A DNA stretch of 9,762 bases from CAZPWQ01 sp964590495 (lineage in GTDB: Bacteria > Bacteroidota > Rhodothermia > Balneolales > Balneolaceae). Position 1 is the first letter of the stretch; each line of letters begins with the position of its first letter. The stretch is taken from contig CAZPWQ010000127.1 of the NCBI GenBank assembly GCA_964590495.1, positions 1 through 9,762 of the forward strand, written 5' to 3'. The translations under genes and the position numbers were made by a program. Below, one piece after another: positions 1 to 5,677 of this stretch. Under the pieces are notes generated by a model, which was not told the origin of the DNA, did no database searches, and worked only from the letters and a program-made list of their open reading frames with translations.

Positions 1-1485
1 CTGAAGATGAATCCGCGGAAAATAGCTGAACGGATTGTTGAAAACCTGGATTATGAGGACGATAAAATAAATGCTGTTGAAATCGCAGGACCGGGATTCA
101 TCAATTTCCGCTATGCCGAAAACTACCTTTTTGAGCAGCTTAATGATATTCTCCAAGAGGATATTCACTTCGGGAGATCGGACGAGTTAAATGGCAAGCG
201 TATTCTGGTTGAATTCGTAAGTGCCAATCCAACCGGTCCGTTAACCGTGGGGCATGGACGCAATGCCGTGCTGGGAGACACCATAGCACGCCTGCTGGAG
301 TGGATCGGTGCTGATGTCGACCGCGAGTATTACTTTAACAATGCCGGGCGGCAGATGCGCATTCTGGGTCAAAGTGTTCGTGTCCGTTATCTTGAACTGC
401 TGGGACGTGAGGCTGAATTTCCGGAAGGCGGATATGAAGGGGAGTATATCCGGGACATTGCTCAATCGCTTATAGATGCACAGGGAGAGGCACTGGTTGG
501 GGAAAAAGAAATAACGCCTTTCAAAGAAGCAGCCGAACAGCTTATTTTCGAGGATATCCAGGCTACCCTTGAGCGCATGAATATTAAAATGGATTCATTC
601 TTTAATGAGCACGATCTGTATGAGGATGGCTCTATTGATAAAGCGATTGAAATTTTTCGTGAAAAGGATTTAGCCTATGACAAGGAAGGAGCTACATGGT
701 TTAGAACCACAAAATTCGGCAAGGATCAGGATACAGTACTGATCAAAAGCAGCGGAGAACCGACGTACCGCCTGCCCGATATTGCGTATCATGCCAACAA
801 GCTCGATCGCAACTATGATCAGTGCATCGATGTATTCGGGGCCGATCATATCGCGACTTATCCCGACGTGCTGTCGGGGATAAAAGCGCTTGGGTATGAC
901 GACTCGAAAATAGACGTGGTCGTTTACCAGTTTGTGACTATTGTCAAGGAAGGAAAACCGTACAAAATGAGTACGCGGAAAGCCAACTTTGTGACGCTGG
1001 ATGAACTGATGGATGAAGCCGGTTCGGATGTTACGCGTTTTTTCTTCCTGATGCGTGATCCCAACACACACCTGGAATTCGATATCGCTCAGGCCAAAGA
1101 AGCGAGTGATAAAAATCCCGTCTTCTACCTGCAATACGCCCATGCACGCATTCAAAGCATATTACGCAAAGCAGAGCAGGAATATTCGTTTGATAGCAAA
1201 CCCGATCTGAAACTCTTAACCCACAGTTCCGAGATAAACCTGATCAAAAGTTTGATACGTTTCCCGGAAATGGTGTTGAGTGCAGCCGAAAGCCGAGAGC
1301 CTCACCGCCTGATCAATTATCTGGAGGACCTTGCGTCACATTTCACAACTTTCTACCACGACTGTCGCATCCTTGGTGAAGAAGAGGGTCTTGTCCAGGC
1401 ACGATCTGCCCTGGCAAAAGCAACTGCCCATCTATTGGCCAACGGACTGGGTATACTCGGTATCAGTGCCCCTGATGAAATGTAG
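1..1485 (+). CDS. argS: Arginyl-tRNA synthetase, 5'-truncated by window edge
   Basis: Cytoplasmic class I aminoacyl-tRNA synthetase that joins arginine to tRNA-Arg using ATP. The frame is open through base 1 (the first two codons read Leu-Lys before the first ATG at 7), and family members have roughly 60 to 90 more N-terminal residues, so the real start lies outside the window. Counting from the ATG at 7: the end of the N-terminal tRNA-recognition domain, including AGPGFINF (residues 27-34); the HIGH-type signature in ANPTGPLTVGHGRN (73-86); the second signature as KMSTR (320-324), a form common in bacterial ArgS in place of KMSKS; and a C-terminal helical anticodon-binding domain starting near NPVFYLQYAHAR. 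The C-terminus, GLGILGISAPDEM, is the usual family ending, so the 3' end is intact. It converges on the methyltransferase gene at 1551. Identification is very secure. Confidence 0.97.
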   Translation: MKMNPRKIAERIVENLDYEDDKINAVEIAGPGFINFRYAENYLFEQLNDILQEDIHFGRSDELNGKRILVEFVSANPTGPLTVGHGRNAVLGDTIARLLEWIGADVDREYYFNNAGRQMRILGQSVRVRYLELLGREAEFPEGGYEGEYIRDIAQSLIDAQGEALVGEKEITPFKEAAEQLIFEDIQATLERMNIKMDSFFNEHDLYEDGSIDKAIEIFREKDLAYDKEGATWFRTTKFGKDQDTVLIKSSGEPTYRLPDIAYHANKLDRNYDQCIDVFGADHIATYPDVLSGIKALGYDDSKIDVVVYQFVTIVKEGKPYKMSTRKANFVTLDELMDEAGSDVTRFFFLMRDPNTHLEFDIAQAKEASDKNPVFYLQYAHARIQSILRKAEQEYSFDSKPDLKLLTHSSEINLIKSLIRFPEMVLSAAESREPHRLINYLEDLASHFTTFYHDCRILGEEEGLVQARSALAKATAHLLANGLGILGISAPDEM

Positions 1486-1493
1486 ATAATTTT

Positions 1494-1529
1494 GAATGTT
1501 GAATTAGGAAAAGAGGTAATTTAACATTC
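1494..1529. terminator. AT-rich hairpin between convergent argS and methyltransferase genes
   Basis: Arms 1494-1506 (gaatgttgaatta) and 1517-1529 (taatttaacattc) pair over 13 positions with one G:U, around a 10-nt loop. The hairpin starts 9 nt after the argS stop and ends 22 nt before the methyltransferase stop on the other strand, so it is well placed as a bidirectional end-of-transcript structure. It is AT-rich and has no clean U-tract, so a classic intrinsic terminator is not proven. The octamer ttaacatt occurs at 1521-1528 and again at 1542-1549. Confidence 0.4.
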
Positions 1530-1550
1530 AACATTTAAAATTTAACATTT

Positions 1551-2360
1551 CTAAGAAGGTATAAGCTTGCTGAAGCAGACAATACCTTTGCTGAACTGAT
1601 CGACGACACTGAAACCGGCACGCTCAAAAAGATGATTGCTCTCTTCAACGGTCCAAAATGTTAAACCACCAAATTCTGCTGAATCCTGCAGTAAACGGAT
1701 ATACCAGGCATCCGATTTAACGAGATGCATCATGAACAGAGTCCCCTCTTTCTTGATCACACGCCGCGATTCGTAAAGCACTTTCAGCGGATCGTTTAAC
1801 TCATTAAGCGTTCCGCCCATCATCAGTCCGTCGAAAGCAGCTCCATAAAACGGCATATAGCGGGCATCTGCACGCAGAAAGAAGATATCGGTTTCATCAG
1901 CTTCCGCCTTGATTCGCGCCTCTTCCAGCATCTGACGAGAAAAGTCGAGTGCAACCACTCTGCAATCCGGCTGATTTTTCTTTACCAGGCGGGCATACAA
2001 CGCTGTAGAACAACCGATATCCAGGTATAGTTTACCCCGTTGCGGTTCAAGCCAGTCAATCAACAGCTCCTTCTCTTTTTCGATGGGGAATTCTTCGCCG
2101 GTCAGAAACGATAATGACCGCTTGCGCCAGATATCCTCATACACTGCCGCAGTCACTTTCCAGTGGTTGGAACTTTGTGCCCATGTCATATCCTCGGATC
2201 CATTATCACCGAGAAAATCGACAATATTATTCCTGATGACATATTCATCCCCCTTATTCGAGCATATCGTCCCGTTAAAGTTTTTTTGAAGGTGGCTAAC
2301 CTCTTCCGGTATGCTGATCGAAGCCTGTTCGTAAATGGGGGATCGGAATTCCAGGGCCAT
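1551..2360 (-). CDS. Class I SAM-dependent methyltransferase with degenerate Trm112-like N-terminus
   Basis: 269-residue predicted cytoplasmic methyltransferase; no signal peptide or membrane segment. Rossmann-fold motifs appear in order: motif I YLDIGCSTALYARL (112-125; the glycine loop reads GCSTA rather than GxGxG), motif II with the acidic ribose-binding residue in VVALDFSRQML (D139), motif III RADARYMPF (163-171), and the post-core FDGLMMGGTLNEL followed by RRVIKKEGTLFMMHL. This is the pattern of the UbiE/Methyltransf_11 group. Before the core, residues about 24-50 (CSNKGDEYVI then NNIVDFL) resemble the Trm112-like zinc-ribbon module often fused to such enzymes, but only one cysteine remains, so it probably binds no zinc. 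Start is the ATG at 2358-2360, with an A-rich leader and no Shine-Dalgarno site. It is a single gene, convergent with argS. Substrate (small molecule, lipid, quinone or protein) cannot be told from sequence. Confidence 0.85.
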   Translation of the reverse strand: MALEFRSPIYEQASISIPEEVSHLQKNFNGTICSNKGDEYVIRNNIVDFLGDNGSEDMTWAQSSNHWKVTAAVYEDIWRKRSLSFLTGEEFPIEKEKELLIDWLEPQRGKLYLDIGCSTALYARLVKKNQPDCRVVALDFSRQMLEEARIKAEADETDIFFLRADARYMPFYGAAFDGLMMGGTLNELNDPLKVLYESRRVIKKEGTLFMMHLVKSDAWYIRLLQDSAEFGGLTFWTVEESNHLFERAGFSVVDQFSKGIVCFSKLIPS

Positions 2361-2631
2361 ATTGTTTTCTTAAATGCTGAATTTCCTATGTGGATTTAGA
2401 CTGCTAATCTCATATCCAACATCTAAATTCTGTTTTACCGTTTCTTATCACTGAAAATAGTACGCAAGAAGAGATTCAGAGTTGCGGTTAAACTCTTGCT
2501 CAACCAACGACCGTGTCATCCTGTCCCGAATGCTCATATGTTTACAATAAATAATAAGACAAGATAACTATTACCTTGAGATTATTGCTGATCATCCATT
2601 TAGAAAAGGATTACCGGTTGTAATTTTTAGC

Positions 2632-2674
2632 AAGGGCAATTAACTGAACCTTTATAAGTTGGCAGCCATTTCAC
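2632..2674 (+). repeat. Diverged direct repeat, copy A
   Basis: Aligns with 3355-3396 in the same orientation. Shared blocks are aagggca, then tgaaccttt, then tggc(a/t)gcc, then tcac, in the same order with small spacing differences. A shared ggttgt about 15-23 nt upstream of each copy may extend the repeat. Copy A ends 3 nt before the REP-like copy at 2678. Confidence 0.5.
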
Positions 2675-2677
2675 AGC

Positions 2678-2729
2678 GGATGAGATTCCTCCGTTTCAGT
2701 CCGCAAAACCGCGAACTTCCAGTCGGGAT
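2678..2729 (-). repeat. REP-like palindromic repeat, copy 1, left part (interrupted)
   Basis: Begins ggatgagattcctc and ends agtcgggat; the remaining end (gatgaca) is found 476 bp away at 3206. Joining across the inserted element gives a unit of about 57 bp with the same two ends as the reverse complement of 3254-3310: ggatgagatt(c/t)ctc on one side and cg..atgac on the other. Units with gtcat and gagatt ends are common intergenic dispersed repeats in this part of the bacterial tree. Confidence 0.6.
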
Positions 2730-2764
2730 TATAGAAGTTATGTAATTCGTTGACAAAATGAGTT
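2730..2764 (+). repeat. Left terminal inverted repeat of the MITE-like element
   Basis: Starts tatagaagttatgtaattcg. Pairs with 3171-3205; mismatches by eye fall at positions 2, 12, 13, 27, 28, 29 and 31 of the arm, leaving uninterrupted blocks tagaagtta and taattcgttgaca. Confidence 0.65.
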
Positions 2765-2977
2765 GCAAGAAAAAAAATCCGGCCTTTGAATCGTTGGAGG
2801 GTACAAGCTCAACTACGCCGAGGGCCTACTGCGCCGAAGTAGCAGGCTACGTAGGCTGTACTTCGTAGAGCAGGCACAGGGAGGTGCGAGAGGTGGATAA
2901 ATTCACACCGGTGAGATTTTAGAAGCAATTGATTCACGTAAAGGACCATTGAATTTATCCCGCGTACCAACCGATGC

Positions 2978-3017
2978 CGCCGATCCCGAATTCTCGGGGA
3001 TCAGCCGGCGATTTTTT
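2978..3017 (+). terminator. GC-rich hairpin plus T6 inside the MITE-like element
   Basis: Outer arms cgccg (2978-2982) and cggcg (3006-3010) enclose a second stem, atcccga (2983-2989) with tcggggat (2994-3001, one bulged G), and the loop attc. Six T residues follow at 3012-3017. This is the shape of an intrinsic terminator for plus-strand transcription. No plus-strand gene lies directly upstream, so it would insulate against read-through, or it may simply be part of the element's folded structure. Confidence 0.4.
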
Positions 3018-3137
3018 GATTCCGGTGGTTTTACCGGTCCCGTACCACTGTCGGGATTTCGTCGTTGAAAAAAGTAATGTATAACGGGTAGATGGCACAG
3101 ACCTACACACCCCGGCCGCCGAAAATCACGGCGAACA

Positions 3138-3153
3138 CCCCTCTCGAGAGGGG
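3138..3153. repeat. 16-bp perfect palindrome cccctctcgagagggg
   Basis: Perfect dyad centred between 3145 and 3146, near the right end of the MITE-like element and followed by acttttc. As RNA it gives a 6-bp stem with a tcga loop. A related C-rich / G-rich pairing recurs at 9308-9447, which suggests the motif belongs to a dispersed repeat vocabulary in this genome. Confidence 0.5.
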
Positions 3154-3170
3154 ACTTTTCCTAAACAATT

Positions 3171-3205
3171 AACTAAAACTGTCAACGAATTATCTAACTT
3201 CTACA
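3171..3205 (-). repeat. Right terminal inverted repeat of the MITE-like element
   Basis: Reverse complement starts tgtagaagttagataattcg and matches the left arm at 2730-2764. It is followed directly by GGGAT at 3206-3210, the second copy of the proposed target duplication. Confidence 0.65.
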
Positions 3206-3213
3206 GGGATGAC
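3206..3213 (-). repeat. REP-like palindromic repeat, copy 1, right remnant
   Basis: gggatgac continues the unit broken off at 2729. The first five bases duplicate 2725-2729. Confidence 0.5.
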
Positions 3214-3253
3214 AATGTGGGTAGTATTTAATTAGCTTCACAATAACCACGGC

Positions 3254-3310
3254 GTCATTTCGAGCGTAGCATCGGTGGGTCTTCCGATGCGCAGTCGAGA
3301 AATCTCATCC
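3254..3310 (+). repeat. REP-like palindromic repeat, copy 2
   Basis: Runs from gtcatttcgagcg to gagaaatctcatcc. It contains a perfect 7-bp hairpin, gcatcgg (3269-3275) with ccgatgc (3284-3290), around an 8-nt loop. Its ends match copy 1 in inverted orientation, so the two copies form a head-to-head pair. The gtcat...gagatt layout is typical of intergenic repeats seen many times per genome in Bacteroidota relatives. Confidence 0.6.
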
Positions 3311-3354
3311 ATGTCGCAGAGGCAATGAATTGGTTGTCGACTTGTTTATCAAAT

Positions 3355-3396
3355 AAGGGCATCTAAATGAACCTTTCATTAAACTGGCTGCCTCAC
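3355..3396 (+). repeat. Diverged direct repeat, copy B
   Basis: Same-orientation partner of 2632-2674 (shared aagggca, tgaaccttt, tggc.gcc, tcac). Together the copies flank the inverted REP-like pair and the inserted element. Confidence 0.5.
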
Positions 3397-3488
3397 TGGT
3401 CGTAACTAGATATTTAGAAAGTAACACCACTATATTGAATGAGAGAAATTAAAACTAATATTAGGTACTACACTTTTTAGTAGTTACA

Positions 3489-4280
3489 CTAACTTTCTTT
3501 CTGTAAAATGACGGAGATCTGCGCTCCCTTCTGGACTCCCAGCATCTCTTCGGCGCTCCCTTTGTTAATGCCGATCTCAAGCATTCCCGAACTGCCGATG
3601 AATGCAACCGGCTCACCGTCGGGCACTGATCCGAAGGTGGTGACGATCTCTTCCAGGATCGTATTACCCAGGTATATCTTCACATTCTTATCTTTAAACT
3701 CTTCAATAAGCGATTGTGAGAGGTTGGTCACCAGGTTCCCGAATTTATCGATATGAATGACCATTCCCTGCAAACCATCTTTATCGGCAATCGGGACAGT
3801 CCAGCGATAGGTAACAAGCTCGTCGATCGGATCTCCAAGCTCTTCAAGCTCGACTCCGCGGCTTAGGTGCGCGGCAACGGGGGCAAAAATGTCACGGCCG
3901 TGGAAAGTGTTGGATGTATCTTCCCGCCAGTATTTTTTATTGGTCAGGCACACTGCCTTAAAATCCCTCTCTTCGGTGAGCGGCGAAAAAATGCCGTTAT
4001 CCGGTCCCACAAAATATTGATCCTCAATTTTCAGGGCAATGGAATTGCGGTCTGTTCCGACACCCGGGTCGACCACTACCGTGTGTACGGTGCCGGACGG
4101 GAAGAGCATGGCTGAATTTCTCAATATCCATGAACCGGCCATAATATCCTGGGAGGGGATGTCGTGCGAAATATCAACAAGACGCACATCCGGGGCGATA
4201 CCCAGAATTATTGCTTTCATCGCACTTACATAATAATCCTGGAGACCGAAATCAGTCGTAAGGGTTATTACGTTACGCAT
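3489..4280 (-). CDS. S-adenosyl-L-methionine hydrolase (adenosine-forming), DUF62 / SAM hydroxide adenosyltransferase
   Basis: 263-residue cytoplasmic enzyme of the DUF62 family, related to the fluorinase and chlorinase enzymes. Characterised hydrolytic members split SAM with water to adenosine and methionine. Visible landmarks: the N-terminal TLTTDFGLQDYYV (7-19); VVVDPGVGTDR, giving Asp71 and Arg78; and NTFHGRDIFAP, giving His127. These are the Asp-Arg-His set that marks hydrolases of the family. The C-terminal beta domain carries HIDKFGNLVTNL and IGSSGMLEIGINKG. Length is normal for the family. The ATG at 4278-4280 lies inside the last codons of dnaN, so the start overlaps the dnaN stop by 8 nt; no Shine-Dalgarno site is seen, which suggests translational coupling. 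A halogenase role is unlikely because the hydrolase triad is intact and no biosynthetic cluster is present. Biological role in most bacteria is unclear. Confidence 0.92.
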   Translation of the reverse strand: MRNVITLTTDFGLQDYYVSAMKAIILGIAPDVRLVDISHDIPSQDIMAGSWILRNSAMLFPSGTVHTVVVDPGVGTDRNSIALKIEDQYFVGPDNGIFSPLTEERDFKAVCLTNKKYWREDTSNTFHGRDIFAPVAAHLSRGVELEELGDPIDELVTYRWTVPIADKDGLQGMVIHIDKFGNLVTNLSQSLIEEFKDKNVKIYLGNTILEEIVTTFGSVPDGEPVAFIGSSGMLEIGINKGSAEEMLGVQKGAQISVILQKES

Positions 4281-5388
4281 AAGTGTTTAGCATCACCGGC
4301 ATGACCAGCATCAGTATCTGCTCGTTCTCACCCTCTTCGGAAGGCTTGACAATACCTGCACGGTTGGGAGTCGAAAATTCAAAATAGACTTCTTCATCAT
4401 CGACATTGCTTAAAACATCGGCCAGATATTTAGCGTTAAACCCGATCTCCATCTCCTCATTGTCATACTCACAGGCAATAGTCTCTTTGGCTTCACTGCT
4501 CATATCAATATCCTCGGCACGGATAGTCAATTTATCCGGATTCATCTGCAGGCGAATCTGGCGTGTTGTGGAGCTGGAGAAAATAGCTACTCTTTTTACT
4601 GTCGCCAGCATCTGTTCCTTACTAATCACGAGATTTTTATCATTATCCCGCGGAATTACCGACTCGTAATTCGGATACTGCTCGTTAATCAGGCGTGTAA
4701 TTACTATAGTATTTCCACTTTTATAACGAACATGGTCTTCGGTGACTGTCATAATACATTCATCGTCATGCAATGCCTTTTGTACGAGACTCAACGCCTT
4801 TTCAGGCACAATAAAAGTTATTTCTTTGTCGGAAGTCAGATCGGTTTTTATATAACGAACCAGCCGGTGTCCGTCGGTAGCTACAAACTTGCTTTCCTCC
4901 GGGCCGATATCAAAATAAACACCCATCATGGCCGGACGCAGATCATCATTGGAAACTGCAAAAAGCGTCTTACCTATCGCTTTCAGCATGAGGTCTCTGG
5001 TTGTTTCCAGTGTATGGCCTTCATCCAGATTCGGTACTTCAGGAAATTCGTCGGGATCTTCACCCACCAGCTTATAAGTACCTTTGTCGGTTCGGAATTT
5101 TATATTGAATTTATCATCCACATCAAAAGCCACAGGTATATCAGGCAGCTGGCGAAGTGTTTCAATCAAACGCCGGGCGGGAATAGCCACTGCTCCGTCT
5201 GTTTCAATATCGGCATTCATATACTCAATAATCGATATTTCGAGGTCAGTAGCGGTTAAGCGGAGCTTTCCATCCTCACTTTCAAATAAAATGGTTTCAA
5301 GGATGGGCAAAGTTGCTTTATTGGGCACGGCACCCGATACTGCTGAGAGCGCTTTTACTAACTCATTGCTTGATACGTTGAATCTCAT
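4273..5388 (-). CDS. dnaN: DNA polymerase III beta subunit (sliding clamp)
   Basis: 371-residue clamp protein. It forms a ring-shaped dimer on DNA and tethers polymerase III and other clamp-binding proteins. The N-terminal domain opens MRFNVSSNELVKALSAVSG and contains NKATLPILETILFE and LTATDLEISI, both diagnostic. The middle domain includes FAVSNDDLRPAMMGVYF and VATDGHRLVRY. The third has NEQYPNYESVIP and IGFNAKYLADVL, and the tail reads LMLVMPVMLNTY where many clamps end in a VMPMRL-like motif. Length matches the three-domain family. The start at 5386-5388 is preceded (on the minus strand) by an A-rich tract with no Shine-Dalgarno site. It is the first gene of a pair with the SAM hydrolase, and neither dnaA nor recF is adjacent, so this is not the classical origin cluster. 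Divergent from miaA. Confidence 0.97.
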   Translation of the reverse strand: MRFNVSSNELVKALSAVSGAVPNKATLPILETILFESEDGKLRLTATDLEISIIEYMNADIETDGAVAIPARRLIETLRQLPDIPVAFDVDDKFNIKFRTDKGTYKLVGEDPDEFPEVPNLDEGHTLETTRDLMLKAIGKTLFAVSNDDLRPAMMGVYFDIGPEESKFVATDGHRLVRYIKTDLTSDKEITFIVPEKALSLVQKALHDDECIMTVTEDHVRYKSGNTIVITRLINEQYPNYESVIPRDNDKNLVISKEQMLATVKRVAIFSSSTTRQIRLQMNPDKLTIRAEDIDMSSEAKETIACEYDNEEMEIGFNAKYLADVLSNVDDEEVYFEFSTPNRAGIVKPSEEGENEQILMLVMPVMLNTYA

Positions 5389-5558
5389 ATATATTTTTTT
5401 TTAGACTGAGCGTTTGTCAGACATCCTAAATACGTCCGAAATATAAGTATCTTATACTAATAAATCCTTCCTCTCTTAGCAACCAAATTAAGCGGTCAAA
5501 TATTGGCTTTTTCTAATGTCAGGCAAGTTTTATTTTAGCTGCAACTGATGAATTTATT

Positions 5559-5588
5559 TTGAAACAATTTGGGATAGTTTGTTATAAT
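5559..5588 (+). promoter_or_regulatory. Sigma70-type promoter upstream of miaA
   Basis: -35 hexamer ttgaaa at 5559-5564, an 18-nt spacer, and a perfect -10 hexamer tataat at 5583-5588. The transcript would start near 5595, giving a leader of about 80 nt before the GTG at 5678. In Bacteroidota proper the consensus differs (TTTG / TAnnTTTG), so a sigma70 match is suggestive only. Confidence 0.5.
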
Positions 5589-5666
5589 AATACTTTTTGA
5601 ATATTGAACCATGTCTCATAGTTTCGGCTTTCATTTGCATTAATCAAAATTTTCTAACTGTTAATA

Positions 5667-5671
5667 AGAGG
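5667..5671 (+). promoter_or_regulatory. Ribosome binding site deciding the miaA start
   Basis: agagg, 6 nt before GTG 5678-5680. It is one of only two clear Shine-Dalgarno sites in the window. It is too close to the TTG at 5672 and downstream of the ATG at 5597, so it supports GTG as the initiator. Confidence 0.6.
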
Positions 5672-5677
5672 TTGTGC

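Larger units (their letters stand above)
2730..3205. mobile_element. 476-bp MITE-like element, no transposase
   Basis: The ends are inverted repeats: 2730-2764 and the reverse complement of 3171-3205 agree at 28 of 35 positions by eye, with the core taattcgttgaca identical. Immediately outside lies GGGAT at 2725-2729 and GGGAT at 3206-3210, as expected of a 5-bp target duplication, and deleting the element plus one GGGAT restores a complete REP-like repeat. The interior encodes no transposase and is rich in hairpins (2835-2865, 2978-3010, 3138-3153). This fits a non-autonomous element mobilised in trans. An alternative reading places a TA duplication at 2732-2733 and 3202-3203, because the ends read TAGAAG and CTTCTA. 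The right end starts TGTAGAAG when read inward, and IS3-type elements start with TG, but the family is not established. Confidence 0.6.
2361..3488. other. 1.1-kb gene-free region rich in repeats
   Basis: No frame here has family-like composition, a sensible start and a useful length. The stretch holds the 5' region of the methyltransferase gene (2361-2450, including a 7-bp AT-rich inverted repeat atttaga/tctaaat at 2394-2400 and 2422-2428), two diverged direct repeats (2632-2674 and 3355-3396), two inverted copies of a REP-like repeat (2678-2729 with 3206-3213, and 3254-3310) and a 476-bp inverted-repeat-bounded element (2730-3205). It lies downstream of the SAM hydrolase gene and upstream of the methyltransferase gene, both on the minus strand, and so could collect insertions at little cost. 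Confidence 0.7.
5389..5677. other. Divergent intergenic region between dnaN and miaA
   Basis: 289 bp holding the 5' regions of both genes. A long A-tract on the minus strand lies directly upstream of dnaN (5392-5402). A promoter for miaA is seen at 5559-5588. A clear -35/-10 pair for dnaN was not found. An in-frame ATG at 5597 would extend MiaA by 27 residues, but it falls at the predicted transcription start and its translation has no family resemblance. Confidence 0.6.

Noticed and set aside
2514..2535. gtcatcctgtcccg as a fourth REP-like copy.
   Set aside because: Only one end is recognisable and no internal hairpin or second end in the right orientation was found nearby.
2910..3069. Plus-strand frame of about 50 codons (EILEAIDSRKGPL...), a possible gene remnant.
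   Set aside because: No start codon or ribosome site, bounded by nearby stops, and antisense to another equally open frame; repeat composition explains it.
2903..3160. Minus-strand frame open for about 85 codons across the MITE-like element, with a plausible-looking stretch (PPESKNRRLIPENSGSA).
   Set aside because: It has no ATG, GTG or TTG near its upstream end, lies wholly within a structured repeat and matches no family I know; such frames are expected from translated palindromic repeats.
3465..3487. Hairpin gtactac/gtagttac just after the SAM hydrolase stop as a terminator.
   Set aside because: The stem needs a bulge, is AT-rich and has no U-tract on the minus-strand transcript; too weak to call.
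3489..4280. A fluorinase or chlorinase instead of a SAM hydrolase.
   Set aside because: The Asp71-Arg78-His127 set typical of the hydrolases is present and there is no halometabolite cluster around it.
4732..5259. 175-codon plus-strand frame antisense to dnaN, and similar long antisense frames over argS and lptB.
   Set aside because: The opposite-strand genes are unambiguous housekeeping genes; these frames have shadow-like composition.
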